Positions 16,982-24,609 of a stretch of DNA of 64,000 nt are shown piece by piece. Every line of letters begins with the position of its first letter. The stretch's first letter is position 1. The notes below the pieces were generated by a model that was not told where the DNA came from, ran no database searches, and saw only the letters and a list, made by a program, of their open reading frames with translations. The stretch spans positions 150,043 to 214,042 of the forward strand of contig NZ_JAKGTI010000003.1 of assembly GCF_021568695.1 (NCBI RefSeq). The letters are read 5' to 3'. The DNA is from Maritalea mediterranea. GTDB lineage: Bacteria > Pseudomonadota > Alphaproteobacteria > Rhizobiales > Devosiaceae. A program made the translations under genes and the position numbers.

Positions 16982-18358
16982 CTATTTGCGAATCAGATCG
17001 GAAAGCAGCCCGGTCTTTTCCTTGAGCAGTTTTTTGTCGCCCCGGGTTTCCAAATTGAGCCGCAAAAGCGGTTCGGTGTTGGAGGCGCGAATGTTGCAAC
17101 GCCATTCATCAAACACCAGTCCCAGCCCATCAATGTCCTCGACATGATTGGCTTTGCTGCCTAACTCATCTTCAATTTTTTTGATGGTGGCGGCGGCGTT
17201 GTCCACCGTGAAATTGATTTCTCCGGAACAGGGGAATTTTTCAATGCGGGCGGCGACCATGTCTTTAAGGCTGATGCCGGATTGGCAGATTTCGGCAACA
17301 ATGGCGAGCCAGGGCAACATGCCGGTATCGCAATAGGCGAAATCCTTGAAATAATGGTGGGCACTCATCTCGCCGCCATAAATCGCATCGTGGTCGCGCA
17401 TGACTTTTTTGAAAAATGTGTGGCCGGTGCGGCAAGCGATCGGCGTGCCGCCAGCAGCTTCGATCTGGTCAATCGTGTTCCAGGTGAGGCGCGGATCATA
17501 GATCACTTTGCCGCCCCCATGCTGGCGCACTAGGGTTTGACCGATTAGGCCCACGAGATAATAACCTTCCACGAAGGTGCCTTCATGATCATAGAAAAAG
17601 CAGCGATCAAAGTCGCCATCCCAGGCGATGCCGAGATCGGCGCCGTGGGCTTTAACCGCATCTGCCGCCCGCTGGCGTTTTTCGGGCAAAAGCGGGTTGG
17701 GAATGCCATTTGGCAGGCGGCCATCTGGCTCATTATCCACTTTGATAAATTCAAAGGGCAGGTGTGGCTCGAGCAAATCAATGACCGGCCCGGCGCAGCC
17801 ATTGCCGCCATGGGTGACGATTTTGAGGGGTTTGAGATCAATGCCCTCCACCTGCTTGAGCAGGCGGTCAATATAAAGCTGGCGGTCGGGTGCCGGTTGG
17901 GCTGCGCCGCGGGCGGCATATTCAGCGACCACATCGAAGGCGTCGTCGCCCATCACCAGTTCTTCCAGCGGACCCAGTGTGCCTTCTTGCGTGGCGGCGG
18001 TGGCGCCTTTGAGCACGATCTTGATGCCATTGTAGCTGTCCGGGTTGTGGCTGGCGGTGACCATCAGCCCCACATCGGCATTCATTTGGGCGGTGTGGAA
18101 ATAAACTTCTTCTGTGCCGCATCTGCCTACCGGATAGATATCCACGCCGCTATCTTGCAATCCTTGTTGCAACGCGGCGGCCAAGGGGCCGCTATCCATG
18201 CGCATATCATGGCCGATCACCACTTTTTTGGGCGCGATATGGGCCGCCACTGCCTGCCCGAAGCGATAAGCGAATGGCATATTGATCTGGGTGGGGATCA
18301 TGCCGCGCACATCGTAGGCTTTGAAGGGTGAACCATATTTGGTTTTGATGCCGGACAT
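16982..18358 (-). CDS. manB: Phosphomannomutase/phosphoglucomutase
   Basis: This 458-aa alpha-D-phosphohexomutase interconverts mannose-6-phosphate and mannose-1-phosphate (often glucose phosphates too). All signatures are present: the phosphoserine loop TASHNP with S103, the metal site DGDFDRC (about 240-246), the sugar loop GEMSAHHYF (about 316-324), and the C-terminal phosphate loop RASNTEPLLRLN. Length matches E. coli CpsG/ManB. It would supply GDP-mannose precursors for envelope polysaccharide. galU and galE further right belong to the same precursor supply but are 42 kb away. The start codon is an ATG with AGGTCCC upstream; it is monocistronic. Confidence 0.93.
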   Translation of the reverse strand: MSGIKTKYGSPFKAYDVRGMIPTQINMPFAYRFGQAVAAHIAPKKVVIGHDMRMDSGPLAAALQQGLQDSGVDIYPVGRCGTEEVYFHTAQMNADVGLMVTASHNPDSYNGIKIVLKGATAATQEGTLGPLEELVMGDDAFDVVAEYAARGAAQPAPDRQLYIDRLLKQVEGIDLKPLKIVTHGGNGCAGPVIDLLEPHLPFEFIKVDNEPDGRLPNGIPNPLLPEKRQRAADAVKAHGADLGIAWDGDFDRCFFYDHEGTFVEGYYLVGLIGQTLVRQHGGGKVIYDPRLTWNTIDQIEAAGGTPIACRTGHTFFKKVMRDHDAIYGGEMSAHHYFKDFAYCDTGMLPWLAIVAEICQSGISLKDMVAARIEKFPCSGEINFTVDNAAATIKKIEDELGSKANHVEDIDGLGLVFDEWRCNIRASNTEPLLRLNLETRGDKKLLKEKTGLLSDLIRK

Positions 18359-18487
18359 AGGGACCTCTTTATTTCGGGTGCTTTGGACTTATCGTGCGCA
18401 TCTTAATGGGAGATGAACTGGGCGCCATTATGGTCTGGCGCATGACAGTATAATAACGGAATTTGCATTAATTATTGCAACAAAACC

Positions 18488-18524
18488 TACCCCTGTCAGT
18501 GTAAAGTTTACGATAACAGGGGTA
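18488..18524 (-). terminator. Hairpin after the marR-type gene
   Basis: TACCCCTGT (18488-18496) and ACAGGGGTA (18516-18524) form a 9-bp stem, with a smaller dyad (GTAAAGTTTAC) within the loop. On the minus strand it follows the regulator stop by about 14 nt and precedes GGTTTTGTT. Its T run is broken, so it may be a weak terminator. Confidence 0.55.
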
Positions 18525-18538
18525 ATCGTTATACCAAT

Positions 18539-18997
18539 TTACTGTGTATCGATCAGTGTTTCGATGGCGTCTAAACTGGTTTCAAGCGCAGCGGTGTTGG
18601 CCGGGCCCAGAGCAGCGTAAATCTGATCCTGAAAATTACGGGCCACGTCGGACAGTTCCAAATAGGCTTTTTGGCCTTGAAGCGTGAGTTCCAAATGCTC
18701 GACACGGCGGTCATTCTGATCAACAGTGCGTTTAAGCCAGCGGCGTTGTTCCAGCGTGAATATGGCGCGTGAGACTTTGGTTTTGTGCATGGATGAATGC
18801 TGGCAAATCTGTTTGGCGGTGATGTTGCCAAATTGGCCGATAGTCGCCAATGTCCGCCATTCCGGGCGGGTCATGCCATAGCGCTTCTTATATTCCAGCG
18901 CGAATTTCTGTGATACTTTTTCCGCCGCCTGATTAAGGCGGTAGGCAATGAATTTTTCCAGCGGTAACACCGCCTCATTAACGTTGTTCTGGTCCAT
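18539..18997 (-). CDS. MarR-family regulator next to hmgA
   Basis: This 152-aa winged-helix regulator has the MarR core YGMTRPEWRTLATIGQFGNITAKQICQHSSMHKTKVSRAI across residues ~42-82 and a beta wing rich in R and D (DQNDRRVEHLELT). The start at 18997 is chosen because AGGGGAGGGA lies just upstream; an earlier in-frame ATG lacks this. It is divergent from hmgA, and the shared gap holds GTTACATA repeats. MarR-type regulators are common repressors of aromatic catabolism, relieved by a pathway acid, so control of the hmgA-fahA-maiA operon is the likely job. Confidence 0.88.
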   Translation of the reverse strand: MDQNNVNEAVLPLEKFIAYRLNQAAEKVSQKFALEYKKRYGMTRPEWRTLATIGQFGNITAKQICQHSSMHKTKVSRAIFTLEQRRWLKRTVDQNDRRVEHLELTLQGQKAYLELSDVARNFQDQIYAALGPANTAALETSLDAIETLIDTQ

Positions 18998-19019
18998 TTT
19001 GTCCCTCCCCTTATTGTTA

Positions 19020-19048
19020 GTTACATAGTCCATCGTTACATATGCAAC
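19020..19048. promoter_or_regulatory. Candidate MarR operator in the marR-hmgA gap
   Basis: GTTACATA occurs twice in direct orientation (19020-19027 and 19035-19042, 15 bp apart). The second copy is half of the near-perfect dyad GTTACATATGCAAC (19035-19048). The sites lie about 35-60 nt before hmgA. Assignment to the MarR protein is inference from position. Confidence 0.5.
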
Positions 19049-19079
19049 AAATTTTTAGTTCAAATGGAGACCGTCAATC

Positions 19080-20420
19080 ATGAATGATAGGGTTAACAGT
19101 GTGTCTAATCAACTAAGCTATATGCCTGGTTTCGGCAACGACTTTGAAACCGAGTCATTGCCAGGTGCTCTGCCGCAAGGGCAAAACAGCCCGCAAAAGT
19201 GTGCTTACGGTCTTTATGCCGAGCAGCTTTCTGGCTCTCCATTTACTGCGCCCCGGGGCACAAATGAGCGCTCCTGGCTTTATCGGATTCGCCCCAGCGT
19301 GCGGCATACATCGCGGTTTAAATCGATCAAGCTAGACTATTGGAAGTCGGCGCCGCACAATCCGGACCATGAATTGGCGCTGGGGCAGTTGCGTTGGGAC
19401 CCGGTGCCGATGCCCGAAGAACCGACCACGTTTATTGAAGGCGTGCGGACCATCACAACCGCTGGCGATGTGTTCACCCAAGTGGGCATGGCCAGCCATG
19501 TCTATGTGGCCAATAAAAGCATGGAGGATGAGCATTTCTTCAATGCGGATGCGGAATTGCTGGTGGTGCCGGAAGTGGGCACGCTGCATATTTTCACCGA
19601 AATGGGCAAAATGGACGTGGCGCCGGGCGAGATTTGCGTGCTGCCGCGCGGGATGATTTTCAAAGTCCGCGTGGATGGGGCCAGCCGCGGTTATATCTGC
19701 GAGAATTATGGCGCGAAATTCACCCTGCCGGATCGGGGCCCGATTGGGGCCAACTGTTTGGCCAACCCGCGTGACTTTAAAACGCCGGTGGCCGCTTATG
19801 AGGACAAAGAGAGTGATTGCACCGTGGTGGTGAAATGGTGTGGCCAGTTCCACCGCACTGAAATCGGCCATTCGCCGCTGGATGTGGTGGCGTGGCACGG
19901 CAATTACACGCCGTATAAATATGACCTTTCCACCTATTCCCCCGTGGGCGCGATCCTGTTTGACCATCCCGACCCGTCGATCTTTACGGTGCTGACCGCG
20001 CCATCAGGCGAAGAGGGCACGGCCAATATTGATTTTGTGATTTTCCCCCCGCGCTGGATGGTGGCTGAACACACCTTCCGTCCGCCATGGTATCACCGCA
20101 ACATCATGTCGGAATTTATGGGGCTGATTCACGGGCAATATGACGCGAAGGAAGAGGGCTTTGTGCCGGGCGGGATGAGCCTGCACAATATGATGCTGCC
20201 GCACGGGCCGGATGCGATGGGGTTTGAAAAAGCCACCCATGCGGAGCTGAAACCCACCAAACTTGAAAACACCATGGCCTTTATGTTTGAAACACGGTTT
20301 CCGCAGCTGCTTACTGAATATGGCGCGAGCCTTGAGACCATTCAGGATAATTATATTGACTGCTGGAAGGGCCTGAAAAAACGCTTTAACGGCACACCAG
20401 AAGGAGATTGGGACGAATAA
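19080..20420 (+). CDS. hmgA: Homogentisate 1,2-dioxygenase
   Basis: This 446-aa enzyme opens the homogentisate ring to maleylacetoacetate in tyrosine and phenylalanine breakdown. The N-terminus [25 protein letters not shown] is the family hallmark. The non-heme iron ligands, by comparison with the human enzyme, are H339 (YHRN), E345 (MSEFM) and H375 (LPHGPD). Full length, with no gaps. GGAG lies upstream of the ATG at 19080. It is first in an operon: its TAA shares a base with the fahA start, and maiA follows. A divergent MarR-type gene lies upstream. Confidence 0.97.
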   Translation: MNDRVNSVSNQLSYMPGFGNDFETESLPGALPQGQNSPQKCAYGLYAEQLSGSPFTAPRGTNERSWLYRIRPSVRHTSRFKSIKLDYWKSAPHNPDHELALGQLRWDPVPMPEEPTTFIEGVRTITTAGDVFTQVGMASHVYVANKSMEDEHFFNADAELLVVPEVGTLHIFTEMGKMDVAPGEICVLPRGMIFKVRVDGASRGYICENYGAKFTLPDRGPIGANCLANPRDFKTPVAAYEDKESDCTVVVKWCGQFHRTEIGHSPLDVVAWHGNYTPYKYDLSTYSPVGAILFDHPDPSIFTVLTAPSGEEGTANIDFVIFPPRWMVAEHTFRPPWYHRNIMSEFMGLIHGQYDAKEEGFVPGGMSLHNMMLPHGPDAMGFEKATHAELKPTKLENTMAFMFETRFPQLLTEYGASLETIQDNYIDCWKGLKKRFNGTPEGDWDE

Positions 20421-21433
20421 TGAAACTTGCGACATTAAAGAACGACACCCGCTATGGCGAACTGGTGGTGGTCAGCCGTGACCTAAAAAAATATATTTCT
20501 GCCAATGCGATTGTGGCCACCATGCGTGAGGCGCTGGACAATTGGGCGCCGCATGCGCCGCAGCTTCAAGCCTTGTCAGATCAGCTGAACAGTGGCGATG
20601 TGAGCGGCAAGGATTTTGACCCGCATCAGGCGATGGCGCCTTTGCCCAACCCCAGCCAGTGGGCCGATGGCTCGGCCTATGTGAACCATGTGGAGCTGGT
20701 GCGCAAAGCCCGCGGGGCCGAGCTGCCCGACAGCTTTTGGGAAGACCCCTTGATGTATATGGGCGCGCCCGACGCCATGCTGGGGGCCCACGATGATGTG
20801 GAAGTTGGCTCCGAAGATTGGGGCATCGACATGGAAGCCGAGATCGGCGTGATTTGCGACGATCTGGAGATGGGGCTTTCACCGGAGGATGCTGCCGAAA
20901 AAATCAAATTGCTGGTGCTTTTGAATGATGTGAGCTATCGCGCGCTGATCCCCGGCGAATTGGCCAAAGGCTTCGGATTTTTCCAATCCAAGGGCGCAAC
21001 CGCCTTTGCGCCGGTGGCGATTACGCCGGACGAGTTGGGTGAACACTGGCAAGACGGCAAAGTGCATCGCGACATGCTGGTGCATTATAATGGAGAGGCA
21101 TTTGGCAAGGCCAATGCGGGCGTTGATATGACCTTCAACTTCCCCAAATTGGTGTCGCACGCCGCCAAAACGCGCCATGTGGCGGCCGGGGCGATTATCG
21201 GCTCTGGTACCGTTTCGAACAAAGACAGTGACGGCACACCGGGCAAGCCGGTGAAAGATGGCGGTTTGGGCTATAGCTGCATTGCCGAAATTCGTATGAT
21301 TGAAACCATTCATGAGGGCAAGCCCAGCACCTCCTTTATGAAATTTGGCGATCAGGTCCGCATCGAGATGAAGGAAGATGATGGCGCCTCCATCTTCGGC
21401 GCAATTGATCAAAAAATCGTCAAGTTCGGCTAA
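20420..21433 (+). CDS. fahA: Fumarylacetoacetase
   Basis: This 337-aa FAH-family hydrolase splits fumarylacetoacetate into fumarate and acetoacetate. The FAH core is visible as SFWEDPLMYMG, GIDMEAEIGVI (the two metal-binding Glu), LVLLNDVSYR and GSGTVSNKD. This is the bacterial short form, lacking the long N-terminal domain of mammalian FAH. The start at 20420 overlaps the hmgA stop (TAATG), and AAGGAG (20401-20406) sits in the hmgA tail; the two are translationally coupled. maiA follows 16 nt downstream. Confidence 0.94.
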   Translation: MKLATLKNDTRYGELVVVSRDLKKYISANAIVATMREALDNWAPHAPQLQALSDQLNSGDVSGKDFDPHQAMAPLPNPSQWADGSAYVNHVELVRKARGAELPDSFWEDPLMYMGAPDAMLGAHDDVEVGSEDWGIDMEAEIGVICDDLEMGLSPEDAAEKIKLLVLLNDVSYRALIPGELAKGFGFFQSKGATAFAPVAITPDELGEHWQDGKVHRDMLVHYNGEAFGKANAGVDMTFNFPKLVSHAAKTRHVAAGAIIGSGTVSNKDSDGTPGKPVKDGGLGYSCIAEIRMIETIHEGKPSTSFMKFGDQVRIEMKEDDGASIFGAIDQKIVKFG

Positions 21434-21449
21434 GCAAAGGAGCGCCAAT

Positions 21450-22094
21450 ATGACTGATATTACGCTTTATGATTATTGGCGCTCTTCCGCCGCCTATCGG
21501 GTCCGCATTGCCTTGGGGCTGTGCGGGCTTGAGTATAAGAGTGTGCCGGTCAATCTGCTGGAGGGCGAGCATAAAAGCGAATCCTATCGCGCGCTTAATC
21601 CACAAGGGTTCGTGCCGACAATTGAGATTGACAGTCTGTTGTTCACTCAGTCGTTGGCCATTATTGAATATTTGGCTGAACTTCACCCTGATGCGGGATT
21701 GCTGCCAGGCGACGCGTTGGATCGACAACGGGTTCGCGCGCTTTCTTATGCAATCGCCATGGATATTCATCCGGTGTGTAATTTAAGTGTCGCCAAATTT
21801 GCCAAATCCATTGCCGCCAAGCCAGATGACATGCCTGTTGCCTGGTTTCACAAGTTTATCGGTGAGGGATTGGCAGCCTATGAGGGCATGTTGGCCCAAC
21901 AATCACCAAGCCCATTTTCGCTGGGCGATGCGCCGACCATGGCCGATATCTGCCTGATGCCGCAGCTTTACAATGCGCGGCGCTGGGAGGTGGACCTTTC
22001 CAACATGCCGCGGATTTTGACGGTGGAAGAGAATTGCAACCGCCACACCGCGTTTCAGGCCGCGCATCCGGACCAACATAAGCCGCAAGGCTAG
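21450..22094 (+). CDS. maiA: Maleylacetoacetate isomerase (zeta-class GST)
   Basis: This 214-aa glutathione S-transferase of the zeta class isomerises maleylacetoacetate to fumarylacetoacetate. The N-terminal thioredoxin-like domain has YDYWRSSAAYRVRIAL, where the zeta motif SSxxxR is kept although its Cys is Ala, and NPQGFVPTIEID. The C-terminal helical domain has FSLGDAPTMADICLMPQLYNARRW. The start at 21450 has AAAGGAG at the right spacing; upstream in-frame codons lie inside fahA. It is the last gene of hmgA-fahA-maiA. Confidence 0.94.
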   Translation: MTDITLYDYWRSSAAYRVRIALGLCGLEYKSVPVNLLEGEHKSESYRALNPQGFVPTIEIDSLLFTQSLAIIEYLAELHPDAGLLPGDALDRQRVRALSYAIAMDIHPVCNLSVAKFAKSIAAKPDDMPVAWFHKFIGEGLAAYEGMLAQQSPSPFSLGDAPTMADICLMPQLYNARRWEVDLSNMPRILTVEENCNRHTAFQAAHPDQHKPQG

Positions 22095-22138
22095 CTCGCG
22101 CTGCTCTCTGTTCAAAAGCCTTCCTGCACACCACAATG

Positions 22139-22243
22139 GTCATCCCGGATTTAGTCCGGGATCCAGATGTGACTCTCAATAGATCCGAGAGGCTTCAGAT
22201 TTTTGGAACGTCCTGTCTGGATTCCCGCCTCCGCGGGAATGAC
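22139..22243. repeat. Paired REP-like palindromic elements
   Basis: Two hairpins lie 50 nt apart in opposite order: GTCATCCCGG...CCGGGATCCAG (22139-22166) and CTGGATTCCCGC...GCGGGAATGAC (22217-22243). Each is a stem of its own, and the outer sequences GTCATCCCG and GGGAATGAC also make the pair mirror each other, as in BIME-type REP doublets. The wording resembles the widespread GGATTCCCGC/GCGGGAATGAC intergenic repeats of proteobacteria. It sits between convergent maiA and a DUF4189 gene and may terminate both. I found no other copy in the window. Confidence 0.75.
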
Positions 22244-22273
22244 AGAAGTGGACGGTGCGCCGCTTCGGCGGAC

Positions 22274-22651
22274 TTATCGCGACGTGCAGGCCCAGGTGGC
22301 GATGCGGCAATTGCGGTCGTTTGGCACGCAATAGGCGATGGCGCGGCTTTGGGCTTCTTCTAGATTGCCATGCCAGGCCCAGCCCCAGCCGCCATTGTCG
22401 CCTTTGGCGATGGCGCCACAAGTGTTGTAGAAGGTTTTGATGGTGGTACAGTCGCCTTGGCAGCTATTTTGCACCGCCTGCGCCGCGGCCCGTTGAGACG
22501 GGTAATCATAGGCATTGCCCCATGCGCCGCCTGGCCCGATGCCGACCGCACCCCAGCAATATCCGTTTGCGCAAGCCGCCATTGCTGATGTGGGCAATGC
22601 GGTCAGCATCACCATCGAAACCATCAGGCTTAATCCCAAAATACGACCCAT
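22274..22651 (-). CDS. Secreted DUF4189 protein
   Basis: This 125-aa protein has a signal peptide ending in ALPTSAMAA and a small mature domain of the DUF4189 type: YCWGAVGIGPGGAWGNAYDYPSQRAAAQAVQNSC followed by CTTIKTFYNTCGAIAKGDNGGWGWAWH. Six Cys in the mature chain suggest disulfides in the periplasm. Function is unknown. The ATG at 22651 is preferred over an upstream in-frame TTG because GGGGAGG lies 7 nt before it. Confidence 0.82.
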   Translation of the reverse strand: MGRILGLSLMVSMVMLTALPTSAMAACANGYCWGAVGIGPGGAWGNAYDYPSQRAAAQAVQNSCQGDCTTIKTFYNTCGAIAKGDNGGWGWAWHGNLEEAQSRAIAYCVPNDRNCRIATWACTSR

Positions 22652-22714
22652 CTTCAATCCTCCCCGACATGTAAAGTATTTTTATATCAGGGGGTTGGTA
22701 AATGTCCAGCTTGA

Positions 22715-23176
22715 TCAAACCGGCAGGGCGCTCGTTTCCTTAAGCGTTTCCAGCACAATGGATGTTTTCACGTGTTGCACCGACTCGTGCGGCAGCAGTA
22801 CGTCATTGACGAATTGGCGAAGGCCGTTCAGGTCTGGTGCGACGACTTTGATGAAATAATCCATTTCGCCCGTTAGGGCGTGGGCTTCTAATACTTCTGG
22901 CAAGTCGGAAATCAGGGCGGCGAAGCGTTCGGCGTTGCCGCGATTGTGTGTGGCGAGGGTCACATTGATGATGGTGACGATGCCGAGCTTGAGATTATCT
23001 CGATCCAGATGCGCATGATAGCCGGAGATGATGCCTTCTTCTTCGAGGCGGGCGCGGCGGCGGGAGCATTGGGAGGCGCTGAGGTTCACCCGCTCAGACA
23101 ATTCATTGTTGGTGAGGCGTGCATCCTGCTGCAACAGCCCAAGGATTCTTTTATCATAGCTATCAAGTTCGCTCAT
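22715..23176 (-). CDS. Lrp/AsnC-family regulator next to hpd
   Basis: This 153-aa regulator has an N-terminal HTH (LDSYDKRILGLLQQDARLTNNELSERVNLSASQCSRRRARLEEEGII) and a C-terminal RAM/ACT-like domain (about 65-145) with the typical ALTGEMDYFIKVVAPD. The frame is open further upstream; the start at 23176 (or the ATG at 23185) gives the canonical N-terminus. It is divergent from hpd, and regulators of this type often sense aromatic amino acids, so control of 4-hydroxyphenylpyruvate dioxygenase is likely. Confidence 0.88.
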   Translation of the reverse strand: MSELDSYDKRILGLLQQDARLTNNELSERVNLSASQCSRRRARLEEEGIISGYHAHLDRDNLKLGIVTIINVTLATHNRGNAERFAALISDLPEVLEAHALTGEMDYFIKVVAPDLNGLRQFVNDVLLPHESVQHVKTSIVLETLKETSALPV

Positions 23177-23305
23177 TTTGTGCATCTTTTTGCTTAAATA
23201 TGCTTGAGTTGTGTAAATTCTAGTCTGATGGTGTGGAAATCGCAAGCACATTGCACTTCATATGCGGCATAATAATCGTCAGACAATTTAGATAGGGAGA
23301 GACAA

Positions 23306-24430
23306 ATGGGTCCGTTTCCACACGACGCACCTCCAGCCAAGATTACCGACGAGAACCCCGCCGGTACCGATGGTTTTGAATTTGTAGAATTCGCACATGA
23401 TGAGCCGGAAAAGCTTGAAGCGCTGTTCACCAAGATGGGCTATACGCCTGTGGCCAAGCACAAGAGCAAAAACATCACCGTTTGGCGTCAGGGCGATATC
23501 AACTACATTCTGAACGGCGAAAAAGACAGCTTTGGCGGTCGTTTTGTTGATCTGCACGGCCCTTGCGCGCCTTCCATGGCCTGGCGGGTGGTTGATGCGC
23601 AACATGCGTTCGACCATGCAGTGAAAAATGGTGCGGAGCCATATGAAGGCGACGATAAGTCCATCGATGCGCCGGCCATTTTGGGCATTGGCGGTTCTCT
23701 GCTTTATTTCATCGAGAAATATGGTGAGAAGGGCTCCGCTTATGAAGCTGAATATGAGTGGATTGGTGAAAAAGATCCGAAACCGGAAGGCGTGGGGTTC
23801 TATTATCTCGACCACCTGACCCACAATGTGTTCCGTGGCAATATGGACAAATGGTGGGATTTTTACCGCGATCTGTTTAATTTCGAGCAAATCCACTTTT
23901 TCGATATTGATGGTCGGATCACCGGTCTCACCAGCCGGGCGATCACCTCGCCTTGTGGCAAGATCCGCATTCCGCTGAATGAGTCCAAGGACGATACCAG
24001 CCAGATCGAAGAATATTTGAAAAAATATAAGGGTGAAGGCATTCAGCATATCGCGGTGGGGTGTGATGATATCTATAGCTGCACCGACAAGCTGGCGGAA
24101 AATGAACTGAAGTTCATGCCTGGCCCGCCAAAGACATATTATGACATGTCTTACGACCGGGTGAATGGACATGATGAGCCAATCGACCGGATGGCCAAGC
24201 ACGGCATCTTGATCGACGGCGAAGGGGTGATTGATGGCGGCATGACCAAGATCTTGCTGCAAATCTTCTCCAAAACTGTGATCGGCCCAATCTTCTTTGA
24301 GTTTATTCAACGCAAAGGCGATGAAGGCTTTGGCGAAGGCAACTTCCGCGCTTTGTTTGAATCTATCGAGCGCGAGCAGATTGAACGTGGCGTCTTAAAG
24401 GCTGAAGAATCCGTGACCGCCGCGGAATAA
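23306..24430 (+). CDS. hpd: 4-hydroxyphenylpyruvate dioxygenase
   Basis: This 374-aa enzyme converts 4-hydroxyphenylpyruvate to homogentisate, the substrate of HmgA encoded nearby. It has two vicinal-oxygen-chelate domains; the catalytic C-terminal one starts near residue 160. The iron ligands are expected at H170 (DHLTHNV), H248 (GIQHIAV) and E332 (FFEFIQRKGDEGFGEGNF). The ATG at 23306 has GGGAGAG upstream. It is divergent from an Lrp-type gene and closed by a good terminator, so it is a separate transcript from hmgA-fahA-maiA. Confidence 0.97.
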   Translation: MGPFPHDAPPAKITDENPAGTDGFEFVEFAHDEPEKLEALFTKMGYTPVAKHKSKNITVWRQGDINYILNGEKDSFGGRFVDLHGPCAPSMAWRVVDAQHAFDHAVKNGAEPYEGDDKSIDAPAILGIGGSLLYFIEKYGEKGSAYEAEYEWIGEKDPKPEGVGFYYLDHLTHNVFRGNMDKWWDFYRDLFNFEQIHFFDIDGRITGLTSRAITSPCGKIRIPLNESKDDTSQIEEYLKKYKGEGIQHIAVGCDDIYSCTDKLAENELKFMPGPPKTYYDMSYDRVNGHDEPIDRMAKHGILIDGEGVIDGGMTKILLQIFSKTVIGPIFFEFIQRKGDEGFGEGNFRALFESIEREQIERGVLKAEESVTAAE

Positions 24431-24452
24431 AGACAATAGAGAGCCTAGGGGT

Positions 24453-24484
24453 AGGGCGCGTCCGTTTGGGCGCGCCCTTTTTTG
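24453..24484 (+). terminator. Terminator after hpd
   Basis: AGGGCGCG (24453-24460) pairs with CGCGCCCT (24471-24478) around a 10-nt loop and is followed by six T. It lies about 22 nt after the hpd stop. Confidence 0.88.
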
Positions 24485-24609
24485 TTCAGCTATTTAGGTT
24501 TTTCGTTAAATGACTGAAAGAAAACACAAATTTTCTCATGTAAATAATTATGTAATAAAACTAGCCCACAGTTCGGCCATTATGTTTCGCGTATATTTTG
24601 GATGAACTG

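Noticed and set aside
17585-18331. A 248-codon plus-strand frame opposite manB
   Set aside because: The minus strand encodes a complete phosphohexomutase with all motifs; the plus frame has none.
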